Of a DNA stretch of 64,000 nucleotides, positions 1 to 9,656 are shown piece by piece; positions within the stretch are counted from its first letter, which is position 1, and each line of letters opens with the position of its first letter. The notes under the pieces were generated by a model. It was not told the DNA's origin. It saw nothing but the letters and a program-made list of their open reading frames with translations, and searched no databases. The translations under genes and the position numbers were made by a program. Location of the stretch: assembly GCF_009690845.1 (NCBI RefSeq), contig NZ_VWSJ01000007.1, positions 17,865 to 81,864 on the forward strand. The letters are read 5' to 3'. The DNA comes from Campylobacter portucalensis (GTDB lineage Bacteria; Campylobacterota; Campylobacteria; Campylobacterales; Campylobacteraceae).

Positions 1-367
<367 letters not shown>

Positions 368-437
368 TTATAAGAGAATTTATTCTATCTAAATTTATTT
401 AACATTTAGATTAATTTTAAAAACTTATATTTTTAAC

Positions 438-1076
438 TTATTTTTCTTTAATAATTAAAATTGCTTCCAAGCAATTATTGTAAATTTGAGTAGTAAATTT
501 ACTAAGCTCTTGAAAATTTGAGTATCCACAAGTCAATGCAAAAGAGTTAATTCCTGCAGACTTTGCTGATATTATATCAAGTTTTGTATCGCCAATCATA
601 AAAGCATTTTGCTTTGTTTTATTCATTAATTTTAAAGCCAATAAAATAGGCTCTGGGTCTGGTTTAGGGTTTATAACATCATCCTTACCAATAATAACTT
701 TAAAATATTTTGCAATACCTAAATGTTTTAGCAATATTTTAGAATTCTTTGACGTTTTAGTAGTAACCACTCCTAAATCTGCAAATTGATATGCTATAGA
801 AATTGCATCTTTAACTGCTGGAAGCAAGGTTGTTGTTTGAAGATATGTTTTTTTATATTCACTTTTATATGCTAAAACAAATTTGTTTGCAAATTTCTCA
901 CTTATACCTAACTTAATAAACATAATATCAAGAGGATAACCAATTAAACTCTTAACTATCTCATCGCCTGGATATTGCTCATTAAATTTTAAAAAAGATT
1001 TGCGAAATCCCTCTAAAATAGAGATTGTAGAATCTATTAAAGTCCCGTCTAAATCAAAAAGAATTGTTTTTTGCAT
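438..1076 (-). CDS. HAD-family phosphatase, phosphoglycolate-phosphatase-like
   Basis: A 212-residue haloacid-dehalogenase hydrolase. Motif I is DLDGT at residues 8-12 with the nucleophile and acid/base aspartates, motif II is the VTT near residue 104, motif III includes the KPDPEP stretch, and motif IV is GDTKLD. The length and the alpha-helical cap between motifs I and II fit the Gph/PGP subgroup that removes phosphate from small metabolites such as 2-phosphoglycolate. Substrate cannot be read from sequence. It lies between the pyruvate oxidoreductase and cadF on the same strand, separated from cadF by a hairpin terminator, so it probably has its own promoter or depends on read-through. Confidence 0.85.
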   Translation of the reverse strand: MQKTILFDLDGTLIDSTISILEGFRKSFLKFNEQYPGDEIVKSLIGYPLDIMFIKLGISEKFANKFVLAYKSEYKKTYLQTTTLLPAVKDAISIAYQFADLGVVTTKTSKNSKILLKHLGIAKYFKVIIGKDDVINPKPDPEPILLALKLMNKTKQNAFMIGDTKLDIISAKSAGINSFALTCGYSNFQELSKFTTQIYNNCLEAILIIKEK

Positions 1077-1084
1077 ATTAAATT

Positions 1085-1106
1085 AGGATACCCAAAAAGG
1101 TATCCT
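1085..1106 (-). terminator. Hairpin terminator after cadF
   Basis: Perfect 8-base inverted repeat (AGGATACC / GGTATCCT) with a 6-base loop, 16 bases past the cadF stop and followed on the minus strand by a short T-rich run. Probable intrinsic terminator of cadF. Confidence 0.65.
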
Positions 1107-1121
1107 GTTAAATAAAAATAA

Positions 1122-2114
1122 TTAATTTTTAAATTTAGCTTCAACTCTTCTATTTTCTGCACGTCCAGTTTCTGTTGAGTTATCCGCTATTGGCTGAGTT
1201 TCACCATAACCAACAATTGAAATTCTATCAACATCAACACCTAAATCAACAAGAGCGTTTTTAACACTAACTGCTCTTTTTTCTGAAAGTTTTTGATTAT
1301 AATCTTTAGTTCCTTTGCTATCAGTATGACCTTCTAGCAAGACTTTATAATCATCGTGATCAACTAAAAAAGAAGATACTTTTTCTAATTCAGCCTTATA
1401 TTCTTGACTAATTTTTGCACTATCAAAATCAAAATTTACGCCTAAATTTAATCTAATTACTTTTTCGCAACCATGCTCATCTACAACAACGCCAGCAGGA
1501 GTTCCTGGACATTTATCAAGATTGTCTAAAACGCCATCGCCATCTTCATCGCCTATAACAATAGCGACCTCTTGAAGAATTTTTAGTTGCTCCCTTTTAC
1601 CAAAATCAACACCAAAACCTAAAGAGTAAAATAAGTTATTACTAACCTTACCTTTAAGCGTTATAACATCTCTAGCTTCTAATCTTAAATTAAAATTATC
1701 AGCAATATAATACTTAGTTCCTAATCCAACTTGAGCAAATCCGCTATCTGGATGACTTACACCATCATTAAATCTCAAATAACCACCACCAAGTAAGCCA
1801 TAAAATTTAAAATTATCAGTAATATCTAAATTTTTAATTGCACTCAAATGATATGAATTCATATTATATTTATTTTCTTTATTTTTTTGTTTGCCGTTAC
1901 TAATTCTATCATAGCCTAATTCTATATGATCAATAAAGCTACTTTCAATATTTTTAGCCACTCTTAATCCAAAAAAGAACTCTTGTTTAAGATCTAAACG
2001 ACCATCAAAAACAGTTCCGCCAACTACAGGCGTAATCTGCCAACCATAACTATCTTCATTTGCTACCAATGCAGTTGTAGCACACAAGCTAAGTGCCAAT
2101 AAAATCTTTTTCAT
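1122..2114 (-). CDS. cadF: CadF-like OmpA-family outer membrane protein
   Basis: A 330-residue outer membrane protein. A Sec signal peptide occupies about residues 1-18 (cleavage after ALVA), an eight-stranded OmpA-type barrel fills the first half, a calcium-binding thrombospondin-3-like hinge (GDEDGDGVLDNLDKCPGTP) follows near residue 190, and the C-terminal peptidoglycan-binding OmpA domain carries GHTDSKG and the NRRVE ending. Length and layout match CadF, the fibronectin-binding adhesin of Campylobacter, and the neighbours rpsI and rplM are those beside cadF in C. jejuni. The exact FRLS fibronectin-binding tetrapeptide known from C. jejuni is not seen; the nearest text is FNLRLEA, so adhesin function here is inferred. 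SD AAGGAAA precedes the ATG. Confidence 0.85.
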   Translation of the reverse strand: MKKILLALSLCATTALVANEDSYGWQITPVVGGTVFDGRLDLKQEFFFGLRVAKNIESSFIDHIELGYDRISNGKQKNKENKYNMNSYHLSAIKNLDITDNFKFYGLLGGGYLRFNDGVSHPDSGFAQVGLGTKYYIADNFNLRLEARDVITLKGKVSNNLFYSLGFGVDFGKREQLKILQEVAIVIGDEDGDGVLDNLDKCPGTPAGVVVDEHGCEKVIRLNLGVNFDFDSAKISQEYKAELEKVSSFLVDHDDYKVLLEGHTDSKGTKDYNQKLSEKRAVSVKNALVDLGVDVDRISIVGYGETQPIADNSTETGRAENRRVEAKFKN

Positions 2115-2182
2115 AAGTTTTCCTTTCTTTTAAGATGCATTTAATTACTAAAATAAACTCAAAAAATCTCATAAAAAAATTA

Positions 2183-2572
2183 CTATCTTTTAGAGAATTG
2201 CGGGCTTCTTCTAGCTTTTCTTTTACCAAATTTCTTTCTTTCAACAACCCTACTATCTCTTGTTAATAGCCCTTTTGGTTTCAACAATGCTCTAAAATCT
2301 TTATCCATAGCAGCAAGTGCCTTTGAAATTCCATGTCTTAAAGCTTCAGCTTGAGCATTATATCCACCACCAAAAGTTACAGCCCTAATATCCATAGATG
2401 TCTCTTGTTTTGTAACTAAAAGAGGTTGAATAACTTTTAATTTTATGGCTTCGTGTCCGCCAAGCCATGAATTTAAATCCATATCATTTACAGCTATCTT
2501 ACCACTTCCTGGCTTTACCCAAACTTTAGCCACAGCTGTTTTTCTTTTTCCTGTTGCATAAACTACTGCCAT
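2183..2572 (-). CDS. rpsI: Small-subunit ribosomal protein S9
   Basis: A 129-residue protein with the S9 start ([14 protein letters not shown]), the internal GGG motif and the invariant basic C-terminal tail ending SPQFSKR, which reaches the P-site tRNA in the 30S decoding region. It lies two bases downstream of rplM, the near-universal L13-S9 pair, and is surely co-transcribed with it. Full length. Confidence 0.98.
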   Translation of the reverse strand: MAVVYATGKRKTAVAKVWVKPGSGKIAVNDMDLNSWLGGHEAIKLKVIQPLLVTKQETSMDIRAVTFGGGYNAQAEALRHGISKALAAMDKDFRALLKPKGLLTRDSRVVERKKFGKRKARRSPQFSKR

Positions 2573-2574
2573 AA

Positions 2575-3000
2575 TTATTTTCCTTCTCTTTTGATTTGTG
2601 CGGTGTGCGGATGCTCGTTGCCTTCATAAACTTTAAGCTTTTTGATCATCTCTTTGCCAAGTTTTGTTTTTGGCAACATTCCGCGAACTGCTAAGTGATA
2701 TAATTTAACTGGATTTTTAGCCAATAAATCTGCGAATTTTTCGCTCTTAACACTTCCAAAATAACCCGAATGTCTGTGATAAAGCTTATCTTCGCCTTTA
2801 TTTAAACCAGTATAAACAGCCTTAGAAGCGTTTATGATAATAACATAATCACCGCAATCAACATTTGGAGTGTAGCAAGGTTTATGTTTTCCTCTCAATA
2901 AAGTTGCAACTTCTGTAAGCATTCTACCAAATCTTTTTCCAGTTGCATCTATCACAACCCAATCGCGTTTAACTTCGCTAGGTTTTGTAACTTTTGTCAT
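2575..3000 (-). CDS. rplM: Large-subunit ribosomal protein L13
   Basis: A 141-residue L13 with typical features: [19 protein letters not shown] near the start, the LRGKHKP stretch, YYRHSGYFG-like motif (here YHRHSGYFG) and the [12 protein letters not shown] segment. It assembles early into the 50S subunit. First gene of the L13-S9 pair; SD AAGGG lies just ahead of the ATG. Confidence 0.98.
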   Translation of the reverse strand: MTKVTKPSEVKRDWVVIDATGKRFGRMLTEVATLLRGKHKPCYTPNVDCGDYVIIINASKAVYTGLNKGEDKLYHRHSGYFGSVKSEKFADLLAKNPVKLYHLAVRGMLPKTKLGKEMIKKLKVYEGNEHPHTAQIKREGK

Positions 3001-3043
3001 AATTTACCCTTAATTAAAAATTTAATGAAGTGTGATTTTATAT

Positions 3044-3081
3044 AAATTTTACTTAAACTTTACTGAATTTAAGTAAAATTT
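3044..3081 (-). terminator. AT-only hairpin at the end of addA
   Basis: A 14-base perfect inverted repeat (AAATTTTACTTAAA and its complement) with a 10-base loop spans the addA stop and the gap to rplM. It may end the addA transcript, but there is no clear U tract and the stem has only A-T pairs plus two G-C, so termination is uncertain. Confidence 0.4.
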
Positions 3082-5914
3082 AAACTTCTTTTATCAAAAT
3101 TTCATCTTCTAAAATATAAAAAATAAAAGCATTTACTATTTTATTTGGAAAAAAACAAGATATAGCATTTTTATAGCTCAAAATTTGCTCATTATTTTTA
3201 TCTTCAAAACCCAATCCGCTCTTATAATCAATAATATTCACAACATCATCTTTAATACAAAGCAGATCGATTTGTTTAAATTCATTAGAAATTTTAAATG
3301 GTTGCTCTTTTAAAATTTCAGAATTTTGAGTTATTTCAATAAAAGTTTGATTTTTAAAAAGATTTATCAATCTTTGATTAATATCCTCAAAATCTTCAAC
3401 ACTTAAAAACTTAGAATAGATATTTTTAGCCTTTGTAATTGAATTTTGTAAATTAGAAATTTCAAAACTAACACAATTTTCAAGAACAAAATGAAGAGCT
3501 AAACCAAAATTTAAAGAGTGTAAATTTAAAACTTTTTCATTTGATTTTGCAATATTTTGTGGTTTTATTTTGGCTAAATTTATATGATTTGGTAAAATTT
3601 CTTTTTTTTCTAAAATAGTATCTGCAATTATATTTCCAAATTCAAATTCTCCTATATCTAACAAAAAATTTTCATTTTTTTCATTTTTTTTATTTTTAAA
3701 TTTACTGTTAGATGTGCTAGATTTCACGATTATTAGAGATTTTACCGCTCTTGTGAAAGCAACATAAAGCTTATTTGTATCCTCTTCTTTATCAAAATTA
3801 TCAATCCTTGTTTTTAACTCCAAATAGTTCTCATCAATAAATTCTCTATTTTTTACTTTAAATTTTATATCCCAAGAATCTTTTTCTACATTATACTCTT
3901 TAATAAAACTTTGAGTTTTAGATTTTTTGCTTTGAAAATTATCGCAAATAATCACATGATCAAATTCTAGCCCCTTTGATTTATGAATAGTAAGTAAATT
4001 TACACCCGAATTTTCTTCATTTATAGCTAAAATTTTATCATTGTTAAAGACAAATTCTGTCAAATTTTCATATCTATCACAAACTTCTAATAAAAGTAAA
4101 ATATTTTTATCCTCAAGACCAATCTCTAAATTTTTAGCCAAATATAGTACATTTTTAGAATTTGATTTTTGTAGATTTAGTTTTAAAAGACGTGGTTTTT
4201 TAGAAGTCAAATGTTCAACATTTAAAGCATAAATTTTTTCTTCTGTAAGACAAAATTTAGCATACTCAATGATAGCTTTAACAGATATGGTTTCAAATAA
4301 ATTTTTACCACCTTCGCCATTAGCATCAATATCTGCTTCTAAAAGTAGCTCTTTTAAAGCATCTATGTTTGAATTTTTGTAGCATAAAATAGCGATATTT
4401 TTAGCTTTTACTCCATTTTTTAAAAGATTTTCTACTTCTAAAACAGCAGATTCTAAAACTAAATTTTTATCTTCCAAATCATCTACTATAATAGATTTTA
4501 TATATCCAAAATCATCAGCTTCTGGTACGAAAAAATCGAAATTTTTTATAATTGGCTTTTGATTTGATAAATCTTTAAATTTAAGGTATGATTTTTGATC
4601 TTCATAATTATAATTTGAAATATTTCTAAACACGCTATTTACGAATTTTACGATGGCTTTTGCACTTCTATAATTTTTATCTAGCTTAGAAATTTTTATT
4701 TGTTTATATTTATCTTTTAAATGTCCAAAAATCTCCTTTTTAGCACCGCGAAATCTATAAATACTTTGTTTTATATCTCCTACATAAAACAGCCCGCCTA
4801 CACCATTTTGTCCAGCTCCAGCTAGAATTTCATCTATTAAAGGCAGTAAAATTTTATATTGCATAACGCTAGTATCTTGAAACTCATCTATTAAAATATG
4901 TTCTATTTTAGAATCAAGGCGAAAATATAGCATATTTATCATATCTTTATCTTTTAAAAGATTAAAAATAATTGAGGATAGGTCGTTAAATGAAATCTTG
5001 TTGAGTTTTTTGTTTATATTTTGTTTGTTTTCTATATATAAATCTAAAATTTCTCCAAATTTTGAAATTTTATAAACTTCAAAATCTTCTATATATTTTT
5101 TCATATGTAATTTAAAATTTTGGTAAAGTAAATTTAAATATTCATTTTTTTTAATAAGCTTTGAAAATTTACTACCTTTATAATTCAAAACATCATATTT
5201 AATAAAACCTTTCTCTAAGATAGAAAAAATATTTTTAGATATCTCCTCTTTTAATTTTTCTGCTTGAATGGATACTTCTTGATCGTTTATATCATCACAA
5301 AATTTTACAATCTGCTCTTTTGCATTCTCAAAATTTGTATCATCTGGAAATGGTGTATTTTTTTGATAATCTAAATAGCCTATTTGATTTGCAATCTCAT
5401 CAAGAGTATTTAAAAAATTTTCTAAAGTTGAGTTTGTTTCTACTATAAAAGTTGATACTGTATCTGTCAATTCTCGATCTTTTGATATGAGTTTTATAAA
5501 TTCTTTATTAGCAATATCTTTTACGCCTTCTTCATCTATTTCAAAATCGCTACTAAGTCCAAAATTTGTAGCAAAAATCCTTAAAATTTTAGAAAAAAAT
5601 GCATCAAAAGTTAAAATTTTAATATCACAACGTATAAATATATCGTAAATTTCTTCTCTTTTTTTCTTGATTTGCTGCTCTGTAGTGTTTAAATTTGAAG
5701 CGATGACTTTAAAATACTTCTCATCGCAATTTAAAAAAGTTTGAATAATTCTATCTTTCATTTCATTTGCGGCTTTATTTGTAAAAGTTAGTGCCAATAT
5801 ACGGTTTGGATCCACTCCGCTAAAGACTAGCCCTAAATATCTACAAACTAAAGCAAATGTTTTTCCGCTTCCTGCACTTGCCTCTAAAGCCTCAAAACTA
5901 TGAAAGTCGCTCAT
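3080..5914 (-). CDS. addA: AddA-type helicase-nuclease subunit (UvrD/RecB family)
   Basis: A 944-residue superfamily 1A helicase joined to a RecB-type nuclease. Walker A is ASAGSGKT at residues 12-19; later motifs are LTFTNKAA, the Walker B box LIDEFQDT, GDIKQSIYRFRGA, NYRS, TIHKSKGLEFD and YVAFTRA. The C-terminal nuclease shows D(L) and IIDYKSG motifs at about residues 860-900. With AddB it resects double-strand breaks and loads RecA. It overlaps addB by 17 bases and ends the long operon that starts with the cbb3 oxidase genes. Epsilonproteobacterial AddA proteins are shorter than those of Firmicutes, and this length fits that group. Confidence 0.9.
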   Translation of the reverse strand: MSDFHSFEALEASAGSGKTFALVCRYLGLVFSGVDPNRILALTFTNKAANEMKDRIIQTFLNCDEKYFKVIASNLNTTEQQIKKKREEIYDIFIRCDIKILTFDAFFSKILRIFATNFGLSSDFEIDEEGVKDIANKEFIKLISKDRELTDTVSTFIVETNSTLENFLNTLDEIANQIGYLDYQKNTPFPDDTNFENAKEQIVKFCDDINDQEVSIQAEKLKEEISKNIFSILEKGFIKYDVLNYKGSKFSKLIKKNEYLNLLYQNFKLHMKKYIEDFEVYKISKFGEILDLYIENKQNINKKLNKISFNDLSSIIFNLLKDKDMINMLYFRLDSKIEHILIDEFQDTSVMQYKILLPLIDEILAGAGQNGVGGLFYVGDIKQSIYRFRGAKKEIFGHLKDKYKQIKISKLDKNYRSAKAIVKFVNSVFRNISNYNYEDQKSYLKFKDLSNQKPIIKNFDFFVPEADDFGYIKSIIVDDLEDKNLVLESAVLEVENLLKNGVKAKNIAILCYKNSNIDALKELLLEADIDANGEGGKNLFETISVKAIIEYAKFCLTEEKIYALNVEHLTSKKPRLLKLNLQKSNSKNVLYLAKNLEIGLEDKNILLLLEVCDRYENLTEFVFNNDKILAINEENSGVNLLTIHKSKGLEFDHVIICDNFQSKKSKTQSFIKEYNVEKDSWDIKFKVKNREFIDENYLELKTRIDNFDKEEDTNKLYVAFTRAVKSLIIVKSSTSNSKFKNKKNEKNENFLLDIGEFEFGNIIADTILEKKEILPNHINLAKIKPQNIAKSNEKVLNLHSLNFGLALHFVLENCVSFEISNLQNSITKAKNIYSKFLSVEDFEDINQRLINLFKNQTFIEITQNSEILKEQPFKISNEFKQIDLLCIKDDVVNIIDYKSGLGFEDKNNEQILSYKNAISCFFPNKIVNAFIFYILEDEILIKEV

Positions 5915-8246
5915 TATAATCCTTTATTAAAACCGGATAATCGCTATATTCGTACTGTTTTTTATCATAAAAATCATAAGCTCTATTTGAGATCTCTTTG
6001 ATTTCATTTATTTTTTCTATAAGTTTTTCTAAACTTGCTTTGCTAGTGATAAATTCTGCCGATTTTAGTGAAAAAAATTTAGCTTCCACATCATCACTCA
6101 ATCCCATCAAAGCTTTATAAAATGGTATTTGAAGAGAATTTGCATTAACAGAACCACTCTTATAATCAATTATACAAATATCGCCATCTCTTACATCTAT
6201 CCTGTCGATTATTCCTTTGATTAAAATTCCTTCAAATAATACATCATTAAATTGTGCTTCTGATTTATAAAACTGCCAACCATCGGATTCGTGTTCTTCA
6301 AAAACCTTCTCTACTTCTTTAAATTTTTTTAAAACAATAGCTTTTTCTAGCTCACTTATAAAATCAAAATATTTTAAAAACAAATTTTTAAATTCACTGT
6401 AATCAAAAAACTCATATTTAACGTAAATTTGCTCTAAAATTTTATGCATCAAAATCCCTTTATTTTTAGCATCAAATTCACAATTTACAGGCTTTGAAGG
6501 AGGAATTTTTAAAATATATTTATAAGCATATGAGGATTTAGATTTTAAAAATAAATTAAGTCTTGAAAACGATAAGCTTTGCTCAAAAAAATCGTGTGTA
6601 AATACTAAATTTAAAGGTTTTGGGCTAATTTTTTTACCCTTAAAAATATTTAGATAATCCTCATCACTAAATTTTCGATCATCGATTGTGTTTTTAAATC
6701 TATTTAAAAATCTCGAAACATTTTTACCTTTAGAGCTATCATAGCAAATTGCTACCTTTTTAGCCAAATATATTAAATTTTCATAATAAAATTTTTGTAA
6801 ATCTTCTCTGTCTTTATAGCTTATTAGCCCCGCATTGCTTCTTACTTTAGAGTTTAAAAACATCTCATTGACTGAACGTTTTGGCACTAAATCATCATTA
6901 AATTCAGGTATTATAATGGCGTCAAATTTTATCCCTCTACACTCTAAAATCCCTAAAACGCTTATTTCACCACCGCCCACATAATCAATCTTTAGGTTAT
7001 TGATTTTCAATAAAAATAGCTCGCAAATCTCATAAAATTTTAAAGATCTTGATTTTAAAAAAATTTCTATTTCAAAAAGCAATGGATTTAATTTTTCTTT
7101 TAGATTAAGCTCTTTTGTGCTATTTAAAATTTCATCTAAAATACCCATAAAATCCGTAAAATTGCACTTCTGATAAAATTTGTATTTAAAATTTTCAAAA
7201 AAAGAAGGCGAGATTTTAAATTCATTTAAAAATAAACTCTTGGTATCAAAAAAATCGCTTTTTAAATAATTATTGACCAAATTTGGAGTAAAATTTAAAT
7301 CCACACACTCTCTTAAAATCTCTAAAATTTTAATGGTGTTTGTGTTTTTTAGTCTTTTACCCATAGCAAAATTTAGCATATTTTTGATATCTAAATTCAT
7401 AAGTATTTCACTAAATTTATCATCTGGCAAAATCACAGCAATATTTTTAGCTTCAATTCCACACTCTATAAAATATGAAATTTTCTCAAAAATATAAAAA
7501 CATTGCAATGCTTTTAAATCAAAACCTCTAACAAAAATTTGATCACAGTTTGGCTTAAATTCGCTTTTTAATTCTAAAGAAAAATTGCTTAAATTAAACT
7601 CATAAATAGATCCAAATTCTAAATTTTGCTTTATATCCACAAAAAAACTTAGCATTTTTTTTGTCAAATAATTTGCATTTAAATTAAATTTAACTTCAAC
7701 TAAATTTCTAATCTTATTCAAAATTTCAAGTTCAAAATCGCTTAAAATTCCATCAATAAAAATAGTAATTTCGTTATAATTTTTTATAAATTCCTCATTA
7801 ACAATATAATCATCACATATTGTAATATCATCATAAAAACCATTTCTAGTCAATAAATTTTTATAATTTTTTAAAAGTTCTTCTAAAATTTCTAAATGCT
7901 CCTCATAATTAGCATAAATATCGCTAAATTTTAAGTCGCTAATGCTTTTTTTAGTAACAGCGAGTTCTTTAAAAAACGAAAATATATATTCGCCATTTTT
8001 TAAAAACTCAAATTCATTTTTTGGTAGATGTATAGTTTTAGATGAATTTTTGGTTAAATTTATAGCCTCTTGCATAATAAAAATTCTATTCATATCAGAT
8101 ACGAGGCTTAATTTATTAGAAAAAGTTGCTTTTGAAAAAAATTCATTTATACTAATTGTTTTGGGAAGCAAGCCATCACCAAAATTATCTAAATATCTCT
8201 TTAATTTTCTATTGCTGGTAAATACCAAAAGCTCTTTTTTAATCAT
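5898..8246 (-). CDS. addB: AddB-type helicase-nuclease subunit
   Basis: A 782-residue partner of AddA. The N-terminal half is a degenerate SF1-like helicase fold with no usable Walker A motif, as in Helicobacter and Campylobacter AddB. The C-terminal third has the RecB-family nuclease: LMHKILEQIY, then IKGIIDRIDV and CIIDYKSG, which supply the catalytic Asp, Asp and Lys. It probably cuts one strand at a processed double-strand break. The start overlaps the FixH-like gene by eight bases and the end overlaps addA by 17, so translation of the three is coupled. Confidence 0.87.
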   Translation of the reverse strand: MIKKELLVFTSNRKLKRYLDNFGDGLLPKTISINEFFSKATFSNKLSLVSDMNRIFIMQEAINLTKNSSKTIHLPKNEFEFLKNGEYIFSFFKELAVTKKSISDLKFSDIYANYEEHLEILEELLKNYKNLLTRNGFYDDITICDDYIVNEEFIKNYNEITIFIDGILSDFELEILNKIRNLVEVKFNLNANYLTKKMLSFFVDIKQNLEFGSIYEFNLSNFSLELKSEFKPNCDQIFVRGFDLKALQCFYIFEKISYFIECGIEAKNIAVILPDDKFSEILMNLDIKNMLNFAMGKRLKNTNTIKILEILRECVDLNFTPNLVNNYLKSDFFDTKSLFLNEFKISPSFFENFKYKFYQKCNFTDFMGILDEILNSTKELNLKEKLNPLLFEIEIFLKSRSLKFYEICELFLLKINNLKIDYVGGGEISVLGILECRGIKFDAIIIPEFNDDLVPKRSVNEMFLNSKVRSNAGLISYKDREDLQKFYYENLIYLAKKVAICYDSSKGKNVSRFLNRFKNTIDDRKFSDEDYLNIFKGKKISPKPLNLVFTHDFFEQSLSFSRLNLFLKSKSSYAYKYILKIPPSKPVNCEFDAKNKGILMHKILEQIYVKYEFFDYSEFKNLFLKYFDFISELEKAIVLKKFKEVEKVFEEHESDGWQFYKSEAQFNDVLFEGILIKGIIDRIDVRDGDICIIDYKSGSVNANSLQIPFYKALMGLSDDVEAKFFSLKSAEFITSKASLEKLIEKINEIKEISNRAYDFYDKKQYEYSDYPVLIKDYNERLS

Positions 8247-8730
8247 TTTTATAATTCACAAAAAAATCAAATCCAAAAAAACCGCTATACTCATCGTCGC
8301 TTAACTCGACTTTTAATTGCCATTTACCATCTTGATCTAATTTCAAAGGTTCTATTTTTAAAACACCATTTTCAAATTTTGATTTTGGCTTGATATCAAA
8401 TTTATTTGTAAAAGATCTGGTTATTAAAACTTTGCTTTTGATATCAAATGGTTGATTTGTTTCCTTTTGGGTTATCGAGATACTTAAATTTACATCATTT
8501 GAAAAGTGGTTGTTTTCTAAAATAACACTATATTTTTCATTAAATTTAGCTTGAGAAATTTGAATTTCATTATAATTTTTATCAACTACTGAGTGAGGTT
8601 TTAGATAAGCATCATCCATATAAACAGGATAATCTAACGAAAAAATTACAGTAGCTATGCAAGATACAACAATTAAAACTATTGAACCAACTATATAATA
8701 AGGTCCTAATTCACGCTTTTTACTCCCCAT
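8239..8730 (-). CDS. FixH/CcoH-like membrane protein
   Basis: A 163-residue protein with one N-terminal transmembrane helix (residues about 12-34), then a periplasmic beta-rich domain. The layout and the closing DGKWQLKVELSDDEY stretch resemble FixH/CcoH, which helps assemble cbb3 oxidase and copper centres. It is in the oxidase operon, which supports this. It overlaps the TPM-domain gene upstream by 11 bases and addB downstream by 8. Sequence similarity is modest, so I give no symbol. Confidence 0.65.
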   Translation of the reverse strand: MGSKKRELGPYYIVGSIVLIVVSCIATVIFSLDYPVYMDDAYLKPHSVVDKNYNEIQISQAKFNEKYSVILENNHFSNDVNLSISITQKETNQPFDIKSKVLITRSFTNKFDIKPKSKFENGVLKIEPLKLDQDGKWQLKVELSDDEYSGFFGFDFFVNYKND

Positions 8731-9313
8731 TTTTTCTTATCCTTTTATAGTAAATTCCACTTACAATCACCAAAATAATAGAGCCATAAAAAATAATTCT
8801 AATAAAATTTAAGATGTTTTTGTTTGTATTGGCTAAATTACTCTCAAGCTCAACACCTCTACTAGAAGCTATTTTCTCAGCCATATCGGCATATCCGTTT
8901 AAAAGTGCTGGATTAAAAGGATCTTGCCCCTTTTTGACAGATACCAAAAGAGGGATTATACTTCCTTTATTTGGAAAAGGGCTTAAAATTTCATCTTTAT
9001 TTAAAGCCACATCGCTACTTGTATATATATTGATTTTTTTATTTTCAGTGGCTATTATTAAAAATACATATGGCTCTTTTAGCTCCTTGCTAATCTCATA
9101 TGCTTTTTCATTCAAACTTAAATTTCCTAAATTTTTAACAGCACAAATTCCTAAATAAACGCCTGTTTTAGTATGCAACTCATCGCCAATTATCTGCATT
9201 TTTTCAATCGTATGCTCTTTTAAAATTCCTTCGTTTTCAAGAACTACACTATTGGCAAATAGTCCGATTTTAAAAAAAAGGGTGCATAAAGCACCCAAGA
9301 AAATTTTATTCAC
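8720..9313 (-). CDS. TPM-domain membrane protein of the cbb3 operon
   Basis: A 197-residue protein with a Sec signal peptide (about residues 1-20), a periplasmic alpha/beta domain (VLENEGILKEHTIEKMQIIGDEL, later KEPYVFLIIATENKK) that resembles the TPM/Psb32 domain, and a C-terminal transmembrane helix at about 170-190. TPM domains occur in proteins linked to photosystem repair and to respiratory assembly; the role here is unknown. Position between the small oxidase-operon proteins and the FixH-like gene suggests work on the cbb3 complex. Confidence 0.6.
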   Translation of the reverse strand: MNKIFLGALCTLFFKIGLFANSVVLENEGILKEHTIEKMQIIGDELHTKTGVYLGICAVKNLGNLSLNEKAYEISKELKEPYVFLIIATENKKINIYTSSDVALNKDEILSPFPNKGSIIPLLVSVKKGQDPFNPALLNGYADMAEKIASSRGVELESNLANTNKNILNFIRIIFYGSIILVIVSGIYYKRIRKNGE

Positions 9314-9318
9314 GAAAT

Positions 9319-9420
9319 TAACCTAAAAATAGATTATTTTCAGTCAAAACAGACCAAGCACAAATAATAGCAGTTATTATCAATCCAACAACAATTAAAA
9401 TTTCTAAAGCCTTTGACATA
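9319..9420 (-). CDS. 33-residue single-helix membrane protein in the cbb3 operon
   Basis: A short open frame of 33 codons starting MSKALEILIVVG and ending ENNLFLG, nearly all one transmembrane helix. The start is preceded by AAAGGAGATAT, an excellent ribosome binding site, and the frame fits exactly between the 71-residue membrane protein (9 bases away) and the TPM gene (5 bases away). C. jejuni also has two small genes at this place as I recall. It is probably a structural or assembly microprotein of the oxidase; no family recognised. Confidence 0.65.
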
Positions 9421-9429
9421 ATATCTCCT

Positions 9430-9645
9430 TTATTTTACCTGCATAACTTTATTTGCAGTTTGCATGTCGCTTTTCATAGTTACGCCATTTGGCTCATTTA
9501 AAGTATATGGTTTATCAGCTACGCTTTGTTGTACTTTGATGCCAAAAATTGTCAACACAACTAAAATCGAAATCAACAACACAGTAGCTATTAGCATACC
9601 TGAAATACCGTGAATTCCAAAAATATTTCTACTTTTATTATCCAT
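9430..9645 (-). CDS. DUF4006-like small membrane protein
   Basis: A 71-residue protein with a single transmembrane helix at about residues 16-36 and a short periplasmic tail. It starts 11 bases after ccoP. The IHGISGMLIATVLL start and size resemble DUF4006, a family found in epsilonproteobacterial cbb3 operons. Probably an oxidase accessory subunit; function unknown. Confidence 0.65.
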   Translation of the reverse strand: MDNKSRNIFGIHGISGMLIATVLLISILVVLTIFGIKVQQSVADKPYTLNEPNGVTMKSDMQTANKVMQVK

Positions 9646-9656
9646 GATTAGCTCCT

